DNA from: Lachnospiraceae bacterium
Lineage (GTDB): Bacteria; Bacillota; Clostridia; Lachnospirales; Lachnospiraceae
Length of the DNA: 64,000 bases
Assembly (NCBI GenBank): GCA_910576335.1
Contig: CAJTIU010000012.1
Coordinates: 1 to 64,000, forward strand
Reading direction: 5' to 3'
Each line of letters starts with the position of its first letter. Position 1 is the stretch's first letter. The notes beneath the pieces are model-generated. The model searched no databases, had not been told where the DNA came from, and saw only the letters and a list, made by a program, of their open reading frames with translations. Of the stretch, positions 16,182-24,064 are shown piece after piece. A program made the position numbers and the translations under genes.

Positions 16182-16950
16182 TCTTTTATATGGTGAATGG
16201 TATAAATGGAAAAAGAATAAAGCCTTTTGGATATGCCTGTTATCTGCGTCGGTCATGATACTTCTTGTATATTTGACCATGACGGCAGCTGCTCAGGCAA
16301 TGGGTGCCACCGGGGATGTTTTGAAGGAAACCGGTATTTCCGGCATGGCGGCGCAGTTTGCAGGCGGAGGGTTTGTAACGATGTTTGGCGCAATTTTTCT
16401 CTGCATCTGGGTGGTAAGCGATTATACCCATGGAGCAATGAAGAATGTAGTTGGCAAAGGTTATTCCAGAACGCAGGTATTTCTGGCAAAGCACCTGTTC
16501 GGAACGGTGATCACTCTGATTATGAATCTGATCATTTTCCTTGTGATTTTGACAATCGGATTAATTCTGATCGGAATGCCGGACAAAGGCGGATTATTTT
16601 TTCAAGATCTGCTTATCTATTTCGGCCTCCAGCTGCTGTTTGGAGCCGCTATCAGCAGTATAGTCATTGCTGTCTGCGAGTGGAGCCGAAATATGGCAGC
16701 CGGGATTGGGATTACGATGGCAGTGCTCATATTTTCCCCGTTGCTGGTACAGGGAATGGATTTACTGCTCTCTGTGCTGCGGTTAAAAATATCAATCAGC
16801 AGATATTGGATACTGAATCTTATGGCAGATTGCCCCACAGAAGCATTTCCATTGAGATTTTTGGTTCGTGGAATTTTGATGTCGGTTATCTGGACACTGT
16901 TACCTCTGGCAATAGGTGCTGCACATTTTCGGAAAACCGATATCGGATAA
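16174..16950 (+). CDS. ABC-2 permease, BcrB/lantibiotic-immunity type
   Basis: A 258-residue membrane protein with six hydrophobic segments, beginning MRNLLYGEWYKWKKNKAFW, the cytoplasmic start typical of BcrB/MutE-like permeases. GGAGGTGG lies six bases upstream of the ATG at 16174. It forms the export channel with the preceding ATPase. Only one permease is present, whereas lantibiotic immunity systems often have two. Confidence 0.8.
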   Translation: MRNLLYGEWYKWKKNKAFWICLLSASVMILLVYLTMTAAAQAMGATGDVLKETGISGMAAQFAGGGFVTMFGAIFLCIWVVSDYTHGAMKNVVGKGYSRTQVFLAKHLFGTVITLIMNLIIFLVILTIGLILIGMPDKGGLFFQDLLIYFGLQLLFGAAISSIVIAVCEWSRNMAAGIGITMAVLIFSPLLVQGMDLLLSVLRLKISISRYWILNLMADCPTEAFPLRFLVRGILMSVIWTLLPLAIGAAHFRKTDIG

Positions 16951-17004
16951 AGACAGTATGAGTATGGAGGCAGACGTATGGTCGGGTATTATGTAGCGAC
17001 AGTC

Positions 17005-17074
17005 AGCTAACATGGAAACGAAGAAGTTTGTTCATTTAGTGAAATGAAAATGAAAGATTCTGTTAGCTTTTTCT
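17005..17074 (+). terminator. terminator after the BcrAB-like operon
   Basis: AGCTAACA (17005-17012) pairs with TGTTAGCT (17061-17068), followed by TTTTTC. The loop is long (48 bases). A ten-codon frame with an ATG at 16978 ends inside the left arm. Confidence 0.5.
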
Positions 17075-17126
17075 TGATATATATGGCATAAAATTATCCG
17101 GCAGGCAGATTGGGGAGGAGAGGTCC

Positions 17127-17927
17127 ATGCATAAAGATACGAAATGGGCAAAGCAGATTATTGCTATGCAGGAGGAAGACGGAAAGTGGGGATCCTTCCA
17201 TACGCTTTCAGTTTCTTCCGGGAGGCCGATTACAACAGAACAGGCACTCAGGCGGCTGGAACGTTTAGGCTATACAATAGAAGACGTATGCATCCAAAAA
17301 GCAGTTTCCTATATGAATAGCTGTCTTGTGGGACGAGCAGAGATTCCAGATCGCCGGGAAAAGCTTTTGGACTGGGACATTTTCGTTTCCCTTATGCTTG
17401 CAACATGGATCAGAAGGTTTTCCGATGAATTTCCGGCGGCAAATAAAGTTGCCGATCAATGGGCAGCAGTGATTACCTCAGCTTTCCAGGGGGATGAGTA
17501 TCACCATAAAGAGTACATTTCCGCCTACCATGATATTTTCGGAGTGAAGCCGAGGGGTGGAAGACTTGTAGATTTTACGTGCTTTTATCCAATATCTCTG
17601 TTGGGAAATCGTCTGGACAGAAGAATTGAAGAGGCATTGATGGACTATGTTTTGAATAAAGAAGACGGGATTTATTACATATATAGTGAGAAAATCTCAT
17701 CTTTCCCCCGGGTTTTTGAAAGCAGGCAGGCCAGCCGTTATCTTGCGGCTATTGAACTTTTGGCAAAATACAGACATGCGGCATATAAGCTACATTTTGT
17801 TGTGGACTGGTTAAACGGGCTGAAAAAAGAATTAGCAGGGAAAAGAGGCAGGGTGTTTTTGTATTATCAAATCTTGCCGGTTCATCTGCAACGAATATCG
17901 GAGACGGAATCTATAGACTACTCTTAG
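17127..17927 (+). CDS. alpha/alpha-toroid (prenyltransferase-like) protein
   Basis: A 266-residue protein that starts TKWAKQIIAMQEEDGKWGSFHTL; the Q-x-x-D-G-x-W repeat is the QW-type motif of squalene/terpene cyclases and prenyltransferase alpha-toroids. The cyclase DxDD motif is not seen, so a catalytic role is doubtful. Relatives occur as uncharacterised proteins in Lachnospiraceae. GGGGAGGAG precedes the ATG. The neighbours give no clear functional hint. Confidence 0.55.
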   Translation: MHKDTKWAKQIIAMQEEDGKWGSFHTLSVSSGRPITTEQALRRLERLGYTIEDVCIQKAVSYMNSCLVGRAEIPDRREKLLDWDIFVSLMLATWIRRFSDEFPAANKVADQWAAVITSAFQGDEYHHKEYISAYHDIFGVKPRGGRLVDFTCFYPISLLGNRLDRRIEEALMDYVLNKEDGIYYIYSEKISSFPRVFESRQASRYLAAIELLAKYRHAAYKLHFVVDWLNGLKKELAGKRGRVFLYYQILPVHLQRISETESIDYS

Positions 17928-17992
17928 GAGATACTATAAGAATCGGACTTCAGACGGACACAAATGGATTAGTTGACTTCTTGAGTATAGTG

Positions 17993-18253
17993 ATGGCTTT
18001 GCTGTTGATTTATTTTACGATGTTATTATGGGATAGAAAGTCTCCGAGAGCCTGTATAGTGCGTGTTACTGTCGGTACGGCTTCTATTGTTGCAATGCTT
18101 ATCATTCCCTTTATTTTTCATTATCCTTATAAAGTCATATATGTGTGGTTCCCTGTTACAGTTTGTATGACTTTGACAATTACTTTGACGATAGCGCTAA
18201 TAAATATATTTGTAGGGTGCTTTTGGTGGTTTAGAGATAAAATGGGCTCATGA
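17993..18253 (+). CDS. small membrane protein
   Basis: An 86-residue product with three hydrophobic stretches (MALLLIYFTMLLW, VGTASIVAMLIIPFIF, LTITLTIALINIFVGCFWW). The frame is open upstream to about 17935 without a better start, so it may be the 3' part of a fused frame. No family recognised and no clear ribosome site. Confidence 0.4.
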   Translation: MALLLIYFTMLLWDRKSPRACIVRVTVGTASIVAMLIIPFIFHYPYKVIYVWFPVTVCMTLTITLTIALINIFVGCFWWFRDKMGS

Positions 18254-18408
18254 AATTGAAACATCAAAATGAACTATCTAGATTACGTTATGGGGTGATT
18301 CACTGACAGTTTCAGGCTAGAGAGTAATGCAACAGAAAATAAATTAGAATTTGAAAACCATAAAATTATGAGTGATTATTGCTCTCCATAGGTTATCAAT
18401 AAAATCCT

Positions 18409-18530
18409 CCAAAAGCCTTGAAAATAAAGGATTTATCGCAATGTGTTTGCCTTATCCCTTTATATGATTTCACACAAGTTTACTCTTTCCCTGACTGCTT
18501 ATAAGGGCAAAATCAAGGGCAAGAAAATCT
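18409..18530. repeat. transposon end-like sequence, left copy
   Basis: The 18254-18608 gap has no gene. It holds GCCTTGAAAATAAAGGATTT (18415 on) and, at about 18488, a TTTCCCTGACTGCTTATAAGG stretch followed by GCAAAATCAAGGG. Both blocks recur behind the broken integrase (20932-21030: hairpin TTTCCCTTG/CAAGGGAAA, then GCCTTGAAAATACAGGGTTT). They look like end or tail sequences of a Tn-type conjugative transposon and suggest remnants of more than one insertion. Confidence 0.45.
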
Positions 18531-18608
18531 CATAACAAGATATAACAAAGTGTGGCAATCGGGGAAATGTGATGTATGTGCGAATATATTATAACGGAGG
18601 ATTTTTTA

Positions 18609-18989
18609 ATGGATAAGTACATTTATGATGAAAGCAATGGTCTTTGGTATGAACTACAAGGAGATTATTATATTCCTTGTCTTACTTTACCAACCGAAAA
18701 AGAATACAAGCCTATCGGTTTATGGGGGCAGCGACACAAGCGATATTTACAGGAACATAAGAGGGCGCTTTACGCCACGCTACTCACAAGTGGCAAGTTG
18801 AATGATTATCTTGCGGATGTCGATAAACAGGCGGAGAAACGCTTTGAAAGACTTGTAGAACAGATGAAGCAGGCACAGGGTATCACAGAACGCCTAAAGG
18901 CGAAAAATGCCTTAGAATGGGTTGGACAGATGAATAACATTTGGGCTTGTGCTATGGAGATTGTGGAGAGGGAAATTATATTCGTATAA
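18609..18989 (+). CDS. tnpV: TnpV transposon protein
   Basis: A 126-residue TnpV-type protein, first known from the clostridial mobilisable element Tn4451; its role is unknown. The family core is WYELQGDYYIPCL, then LTSGKLNDYLADVDKQAEKRF and the C-terminal EIVEREII. GGAGG lies before the ATG at 18609. A second copy, frameshifted, is at 51858-52231. It marks this stretch as transposon-derived. Confidence 0.8.
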   Translation: MDKYIYDESNGLWYELQGDYYIPCLTLPTEKEYKPIGLWGQRHKRYLQEHKRALYATLLTSGKLNDYLADVDKQAEKRFERLVEQMKQAQGITERLKAKNALEWVGQMNNIWACAMEIVEREIIFV

Positions 18990-19053
18990 GTAGACAAGGC
19001 GGCAGGGAGTAAATTCTCTGTCGCTTATTTTTACTATATTTTCGTTACGAAAC

Positions 19054-19097
19054 TTGACAAAAATCTCTCCTTTTATTATAATTTATGTTATATAACA
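19054..19097 (+). promoter_or_regulatory. promoter and TetR operator
   Basis: TTGACA (19054-19059) and TATAAT (19077-19082) with a 17-bp spacer, followed at 19086 by the perfect 12-bp palindrome TGTTATATAACA, within the expected transcription start region. This is the usual placement of an operator for the TetR gene that begins at 19129. Confidence 0.75.
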
Positions 19098-19128
19098 ACA
19101 ATTATAATATGACAGAGAGGTGAAAAAT

Positions 19129-19692
19129 ATGCCACCAAAGGTGAAAATTACAAAAGAGATGATTATAGATGCAGCATTTGAGATAGCACGAAGTGAGGGA
19201 GCAGAAAATATCAATGCACGAACTGTATCAAAAAAATTAGGCTGTTCCACTCAACCTGTTATGTATCATTTCAAAACAATAGAGGAATTGAAAAAAACTG
19301 TATATATTAAGGCAGATGAGTATCATTCCGAATATATAACTAATATTCAGAGTGAAAATCCGATGAAAGATATTGGACTGAATTATATACGCTTTGCTGA
19401 AACAGAAAAAAATTTGTTTCGGTTTCTATTTCAAACAAATGAGTTTATAGGAAAAAATATTTCTGAGTTGATAAATTCTGAAGAATTACAGCCTATTATA
19501 GCTATACTGAGTAAAGAAGTAGAGGTCAATACAGAACAGGCGAAAACCATTTTCCGTTCATTATTCCTGATTGCACACGGATATGCAAGTATGTTTGCAA
19601 ATAACGAAATGACCTATGACGAACAGACGATTATATCTGATTTAGACTTGGTATTTGACGGAACAGTTTATTCATTAAAAGGAGGATTATAA
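19129..19692 (+). CDS. TetR family repressor
   Basis: A 187-residue TetR-type repressor. Residues 5-55 form the helix-turn-helix (ITKEMIIDAAFEIARSEGAENINARTVSKKLGCSTQPVMYHF). The C-terminal helices are of the TetR_C_13-like kind. AGAGAGG is 11 bases upstream of the ATG at 19129. The protease gene follows with a one-base overlap, so the two form an operon that this protein likely represses through the palindrome upstream. Confidence 0.8.
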   Translation: MPPKVKITKEMIIDAAFEIARSEGAENINARTVSKKLGCSTQPVMYHFKTIEELKKTVYIKADEYHSEYITNIQSENPMKDIGLNYIRFAETEKNLFRFLFQTNEFIGKNISELINSEELQPIIAILSKEVEVNTEQAKTIFRSLFLIAHGYASMFANNEMTYDEQTIISDLDLVFDGTVYSLKGGL

Positions 19693-20402
19693 TGTATCGT
19701 TTATATAATAAAAATAAATTAAATTTCTCATTGGTTTGGATTATTTCCTATGTTGTTTTGTTTAGTGTTGCTGACAGCTTTTCTGCTTCGCTTGGCACTG
19801 AAAAAATAATTGCTGCACCCGTTGCTATAGTTTTTACATTGCTTCTTTTAGTTTTTGTGAGTAAACACAACTTAAAAGAAAAATACGGTCTGTGTTCTTT
19901 TGATGGAAGCCTTAGAAATTTCTTATATTTTACTCCGCTACTTCTAATTATGAGTATTAACCTATGGAATGGCGTTACGATGAAGCTGTCTGTTTTAGAA
20001 ACTGTGTTATATATTTTAAGTATGCTCTGCGTTGGATTCATTGAAGAAATTATTTTTCGTGGATTTCTGTTCAAAGCATTATACAATGACAATGTAAAGT
20101 TGGCGATTGTTATCTCAAGTGTTACTTTTGGAATTGGACATATTGTAAACTTACTGAACGGAAAAGATTTAATACCTACACTCTTACAAGTTTGTTATGC
20201 AATCGCAATAGGTTTTCTTTTTACAATTATTTTTTACAAAGGAAAGAGCCTTTTACCGTGTATTATTGCACATAGTTTTGTAAATTCTTCGAGCGTTTTT
20301 GCTGTTGAAAATTCTTCAATGAAGTTTCATATTATTTCAAGTGCAGTATTATGTATTATTAGCTTAAGTTACGCACTGTGGATATTGAAAAAAACAATTT
20401 GA
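19692..20402 (+). CDS. CPBP intramembrane metalloprotease
   Basis: A 236-residue membrane protein with about seven helices and the CPBP (CAAX protease and bacteriocin-processing) motifs: E-E-x-x-x-R in EEIIFRGFLF (near residue 118), F-x-x-x-H in FGIGH (near 148) and the C-terminal H in HSFVNSS (near 193). These are the glutamate-histidine zinc-type active residues. Possible roles are bacteriocin self-immunity or prenyl-protein cleavage. Carried as cargo with its TetR between tnpV and the integrase remnant. Confidence 0.85.
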   Translation: MYRLYNKNKLNFSLVWIISYVVLFSVADSFSASLGTEKIIAAPVAIVFTLLLLVFVSKHNLKEKYGLCSFDGSLRNFLYFTPLLLIMSINLWNGVTMKLSVLETVLYILSMLCVGFIEEIIFRGFLFKALYNDNVKLAIVISSVTFGIGHIVNLLNGKDLIPTLLQVCYAIAIGFLFTIIFYKGKSLLPCIIAHSFVNSSSVFAVENSSMKFHIISSAVLCIISLSYALWILKKTI

Positions 20403-20439
20403 TGAATATGAAAATAATGATAGGCGGTGATGATATTAT

Positions 20440-20562
20440 ATGCCAACTATTATTTCAGAATGGATATATTGCCCTGTATGCGGCAATAAAACCAATCCTG
20501 AAAACTGCGAAAACAGAACAGCACAAAAACCGTTTCCTATATGGGGAACTGTACAGCCTTAA
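20440..20562 (+). pseudogene. cysteine-rich KTR-type protein, truncated
   Basis: A 40-codon frame containing YCPVCGNKTNPENCENRTAQ, the start of the small cysteine-rich (KTR) proteins carried by Tn916-like elements. The family C-terminus with its second C-x-x-C pair is gone and the frame runs into the integrase fragment. Confidence 0.5.
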
Positions 20563-20927
20563 TTACTATTTGGAGGTCAAAGAAAAAGACCGCACCTATT
20601 ATGAGGTTTACAGTCTGCCGAGGTCAGAGGAAGTCCCAGAGGGGTACAAGGAATTATCCTTTGTTTGCCTTAGACCTGACGGGGCATTTGAAGCACCGAG
20701 TACGGTGGGGATTATGTGTAGGACAGCAAGAAAAAAGGTGGAGGGATTGGAGGATTTCCACTTCCATATGCTCAGGCACACCTATACAAGCAATCTGCTT
20801 TCAAACGGTGCAGCACATTCTCGGACACGCTGATGTCAGTACCACAATGAACATTTACGCTCACGCTACAAGGGAAGCGAAGCGTACTTCCGCAAGACTA
20901 CTGGATAAGGTAATCGGCGGAGAATAA
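20530..20927 (+). pseudogene. tyrosine integrase fragment
   Basis: Only the catalytic end of a conjugative-transposon tyrosine recombinase remains. One frame carries FHFHMLRHTYTSNLLSNGA (the H-x-x-R box); then a short deletion of about 10 codons shifts the frame to LGHADVSTTMNIYAHATREA with the nucleophilic Tyr. The N-terminal arm and core-binding domains and the first catalytic Arg are missing. A perfect hairpin follows. It can no longer excise the element. Confidence 0.75.
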
Positions 20928-20931
20928 AAAA

Positions 20932-20971
20932 TTTCCCTTGTTTCGGCTCATAAGGGCAAAAACAAGGGAAA
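20932..20971 (+). terminator. terminator after the integrase remnant
   Basis: TTTCCCTTGTTT pairs with AAACAAGGGAAA (12 bp, perfect) around a 16-base loop. A degenerate copy is at about 18488. Confidence 0.65.
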
Positions 20972-21068
20972 ATACATAAGGTTTGAACATTTAATAGGCG
21001 ATATGCCTTGAAAATACAGGGTTTATAGAGGATTGAATAGATAAATGGGAATTTGCGGAGGTGATATT

Positions 21069-21482
21069 ATGCTTGAAAATAAACCATCTCAATCAATTAT
21101 GACTGAATTACTTGGACAATCCTTGTATCATGTATGGCAAGCATTGTGTTCGGCTATTGATGAAAAATACGATATGGAACAGTTATGGAATACTGGCGGT
21201 AAGAAATGGACTTACGAGTATAAGTATCGCAGAGGAGGGAAAACCCTTTGTAGCTTATACGCAAAAAGAAATTGCGTTGGTTTCATGATTATTTTTGGGA
21301 AAGATGAAAGAGTAAAATTTGAAGCTATAAGGGATACTCTTTCTAATGCCGTTTGTGGGAAATATGATGAAGCCCAAACCTATCATGATGGAAAATGGGT
21401 AATGTTTGAACCGACTGATACAACTGAATTTGATGACTATATGAAATTGCTGGCTATTAAAAGAAAAACGAACCGAAAATAA
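21069..21482 (+). CDS. DUF3788 family protein
   Basis: A 137-residue DUF3788 protein: LWNTGGKKWTYEYKYRRGGKTLCSLY followed by a charged strand pattern and a WVMFEPTDTTEFDDYMKLLAIK end. The family has an unknown role. GCGGAGGTG lies upstream of the ATG at 21069; a frame opening at 21045 overlaps that ribosome site and is not used. It looks complete. Confidence 0.7.
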   Translation: MLENKPSQSIMTELLGQSLYHVWQALCSAIDEKYDMEQLWNTGGKKWTYEYKYRRGGKTLCSLYAKRNCVGFMIIFGKDERVKFEAIRDTLSNAVCGKYDEAQTYHDGKWVMFEPTDTTEFDDYMKLLAIKRKTNRK

Positions 21483-21588
21483 CAAACCCAGTTTTATGAA
21501 GTTCGCTTAAACGATATTGATGGAAACGAGATAGTGATAGTTGAGTTTGTATAATTTACAACCATGATTTAGAGAGGAAAATAATTTA

Positions 21589-21864
21589 ATGGATAATTTA
21601 TGTAAAGAAGCGGAGCAGATAATGATTGAACGTTTTGGAAGAGATACTATTATAGCATTGGCAACAACGGAAAATGAGATGCCCTATGTACGATATGTAA
21701 ATGCCTATTATGAAAATGGTATGATTGCAGAAAAACTGAAAAAAGGCTTTGCTGAATGGATCGATAATGGCCATACTGATTTCGATGATGAAAACACTAT
21801 TATTCTGCGTGTGGAATTAACAGACGGTTTGTTGTTCTCGCATGGCACAAGATATGAGTTTTAA
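21589..21864 (+). pseudogene. pyridoxamine-phosphate-oxidase-like protein with internal deletion
   Basis: The first 45 residues (LCKEAEQIMIERFGRD, IALATTENEMPYVRYVNAYYENG) are the N-terminus of a pyridoxamine 5'-phosphate oxidase-like flavin protein; the next residues (AEKLKKGFAEWIDNGHTDF, ILRVELTDGLLFSHGTRYEF) are its C-terminus. About 50 residues of the barrel, including part of the flavin site, are missing, yet the frame is kept. The family is normally near 145 residues. It is probably not functional. Confidence 0.65.
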
Positions 21865-21958
21865 CTATAAAATTCCTTGATTTGTTGGGGTAAGTATTAC
21901 AAAATTTATCTTAGTTTGAGTGTTTGCAGGTAAACTGTTTTAGGAAGGGAGAGACAGC

Positions 21959-22351
21959 ATGAAAGGATTTAACCGAGAAAATCAATTATTTTCTCTCTGT
22001 GATCATATTGGTGATTATGATTCTTTCATAACACACCGGAGCCGAAGAGCCGATATGGAAAAGGCAAGGCGATTCGGGATAGAAGCTTATAATGTGGAGC
22101 AGACGGAAAAGGCTAAAATACTGGACATTCTTCTGTCCGGTTTTAATGATGGCCGAAAAAAGACGCTCTTTTGTGCAGCCGTCAACCTTTTGGAACTGCA
22201 AGAGCTGCAAACACTACTCAGTGAAATTGAGCGTCAATCTGATATGGAAACACTGACGCTCAAAGAAAAAAGTGCTTTTGTTGCTGGACTACTGCAGGAT
22301 ACAGCGGCAACGAAAAATATCGACTTAAAGCTCCGTAAGAAAAAGAGATAA
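21959..22351 (+). CDS. hypothetical helical protein
   Basis: A 130-residue soluble, mostly helical protein (RRADMEKARRFGIEAY, ILDILLSGFNDGRKKTLFCAAVNLL, basic C-terminus). GGAAGGGAG lies upstream of the ATG. I do not recognise a family. It converges on the VOC-protein gene; a short AAGAAAAAG/CTTTTTCTT hairpin lies at the end. Confidence 0.45.
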   Translation: MKGFNRENQLFSLCDHIGDYDSFITHRSRRADMEKARRFGIEAYNVEQTEKAKILDILLSGFNDGRKKTLFCAAVNLLELQELQTLLSEIERQSDMETLTLKEKSAFVAGLLQDTAATKNIDLKLRKKKR

Positions 22352-22438
22352 TTGCTTTTTCTTTGCAATCGGACAATAAATTAAAAAATCTATTAGATAA
22401 TGTATAAAACGGAAACAAATAAGCGTATAGAAGCGAAA

Positions 22439-22864
22439 TCAGCGCTCTGTCTGTTCTGTCATAATGACCCATCGAAAGCCGAATTTATCTATAAAACTGA
22501 CACTGCAGGAACTGTATGTGGTGCTGTGTACCGGATAAATGATCTCGCTTCCGTCCTGCATAATCTCAAAGACCCGCATAACATCCTCTTTTGTTTCCAG
22601 TGTGATAGTCAGTGAAAGGGCAGTGCTTGGTTTAAAAGGGATATCCAGATTATCCGCCATCATGATCCGTTGATTTCCGATAAGGAGTTCCGCATGATAG
22701 ATATATTCTTTCTGTTCTTCTGACAGTTCTCTATGAAAATCTTCCCATTTTGCATCGCTGTACCGAAGCAGGCAGTTGATTTCTGCGTCGAATGCTTTTT
22801 GGTAAAGATATACTGCTTCTTCACATTTCCCATCAAAATTGAAATTCGGTGTAATAATTGCCAT
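22439..22864 (-). CDS. VOC family protein (PhnB-like)
   Basis: A 141-residue vicinal-oxygen-chelate fold protein of the PhnB/3-dmu-9_3-mt type: FNFDGKCEEAVYLYQKAFDAE at the start, then YIYHAELLIGNQRIMMAD and GFRWVIMTE at the end. Metal and substrate are unknown; relatives include antibiotic-resistance and isomerase proteins. The ribosome site is GGAGG on the minus strand. It appears complete. Confidence 0.75.
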   Translation of the reverse strand: MAIITPNFNFDGKCEEAVYLYQKAFDAEINCLLRYSDAKWEDFHRELSEEQKEYIYHAELLIGNQRIMMADNLDIPFKPSTALSLTITLETKEDVMRVFEIMQDGSEIIYPVHSTTYSSCSVSFIDKFGFRWVIMTEQTER

Positions 22865-22944
22865 ATTCGTATTCCTCCAATATGATTTTGCTGACAGATT
22901 CTATTTACAGTTATTTTATCAAAGAAAAATTAGAAATGCCATGT

Positions 22945-22981
22945 AAAAACCGCCCCTCATTCTGCAAAAACGGGACGGCTT
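22945..22981 (-). terminator. terminator of the hydrolase operon
   Basis: On the minus strand AAGCCGTCCCG pairs imperfectly with GGGGCGGTTTTT, ending in a T-run. It lies 14 bases after the end of the hydrolase gene. Confidence 0.55.
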
Positions 22982-22994
22982 GATATGCTTTGTT

Positions 22995-23981
22995 CTATGA
23001 TAAGATCTTTTGCCAATAGGCTTCTAATATTTTATTATCGGAATTGAAGATTTCGTGTTTACTCCCTTTTACCCGGATAAGCTTTGCATCTATATTTTTC
23101 CTTCTGCATAATTTCTTTACAAATCGTTCCTGTTCCTTTTTGGAAACATATGTCTCGCATTCTGCCTGGAAGATCCGGGTAGGACAGGAAATCTGGCGCC
23201 ACGCTTTCTTTTGGAGAGCATGGTTTAACCGATGCGTCTGCCAAAGCCATCCATAGGAGGCGGCATTCATCTGGAATAAGGACTCTTTGCAACGTTTATC
23301 CTGATAATATAGGAATCGGCATTCGGAAGTGGACGCACTGTCGGCATATTGCTCCTTTCCGTCATAGGGATGGTTTCCCGGCAGATAGTGTTCTTCCCTG
23401 CCTGCAATGCAGAAAGTCTTTGCAACGAGATATGCCAGCGGCCAGGGAATAGGGGCGCTGTTTGGGCGTATCATTGGGGAAGAGAGAATCAGCCGCGAAT
23501 AGATCCGGGGCTCTTGTGCCGCTGCACAGGCCGCAATCCCGCCGCCCATAGAATGACCATACAGGCATATGGGAAGCTCCGGGAATTCCTGTGCCGCAAG
23601 GCGGCTTACAAACAGCAGGTCATCTACATATCTTTGATAATCATCAATATGTACCAGAGAGAGATCCCCGGTATCACTGCACAGCCTGTAACTGCGGCCG
23701 TGTCCGCAATGTTCCGGTATGAAGACATGGTATCCCCCGCGAAGAAAATAATAGATATTTTCCAGATGCTTGTCGGCTGTTTCCGTATAACCGTGGGACA
23801 GGATGACAATGCCCTTAGGCTGGTCTGCAAGGCAGCGCAGATAGAAGATCTTTTTTCCTTGTTCCCGCTCACAGTATTTTTCTGTTTTCCTCTCTGCAAG
23901 ATAAGGCAGAACGGCCGACTCCATTATTTCCGCATATCCTTCTGTCGGTATGACCAGATTGTGAATGGTTCTTCTATCCAT
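22995..23981 (-). CDS. alpha/beta hydrolase (lysophospholipase-like)
   Basis: A 328-residue serine hydrolase of the S33 aminopeptidase/monoglyceride lipase group. Oxyanion motif SHGYTE, nucleophile elbow GHSMGGG (Ser in YGHSMGG, near residue 145), and a C-terminal GSKHEIF with the catalytic His. No signal peptide, so cytoplasmic. It is the third gene of a TetR-MFS-hydrolase operon; the context suggests uptake and cleavage of an ester- or glycoside-type compound (inference). Confidence 0.8.
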   Translation of the reverse strand: MDRRTIHNLVIPTEGYAEIMESAVLPYLAERKTEKYCEREQGKKIFYLRCLADQPKGIVILSHGYTETADKHLENIYYFLRGGYHVFIPEHCGHGRSYRLCSDTGDLSLVHIDDYQRYVDDLLFVSRLAAQEFPELPICLYGHSMGGGIAACAAAQEPRIYSRLILSSPMIRPNSAPIPWPLAYLVAKTFCIAGREEHYLPGNHPYDGKEQYADSASTSECRFLYYQDKRCKESLFQMNAASYGWLWQTHRLNHALQKKAWRQISCPTRIFQAECETYVSKKEQERFVKKLCRRKNIDAKLIRVKGSKHEIFNSDNKILEAYWQKILS

Positions 23982-24064
23982 GTAAGGGTTCTCCTTTCAT
24001 TTCCATGACGGGACATGGCGATCCATAACAGGTTACAGCAGTCATGACCATGTATGGCAAGCTC

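Noticed and set aside
16227-16961. A 244-codon plus-strand frame rich in Cys and Arg
   Set aside because: It lies in a shifted frame within the ABC permease gene, has no ribosome site and looks like an out-of-frame shadow.
22341-22366. Strong terminator between 22351 and 22439
   Set aside because: AAGAAAAAG/CTTTTTCTT is AT-only and overlaps the gene end; too weak to call a separate feature, mentioned only with the gene.
23349-24008. A 219-codon plus-strand frame
   Set aside because: It is antisense to the alpha/beta hydrolase, which has clear motifs; the frame has no family pattern and no start signal.
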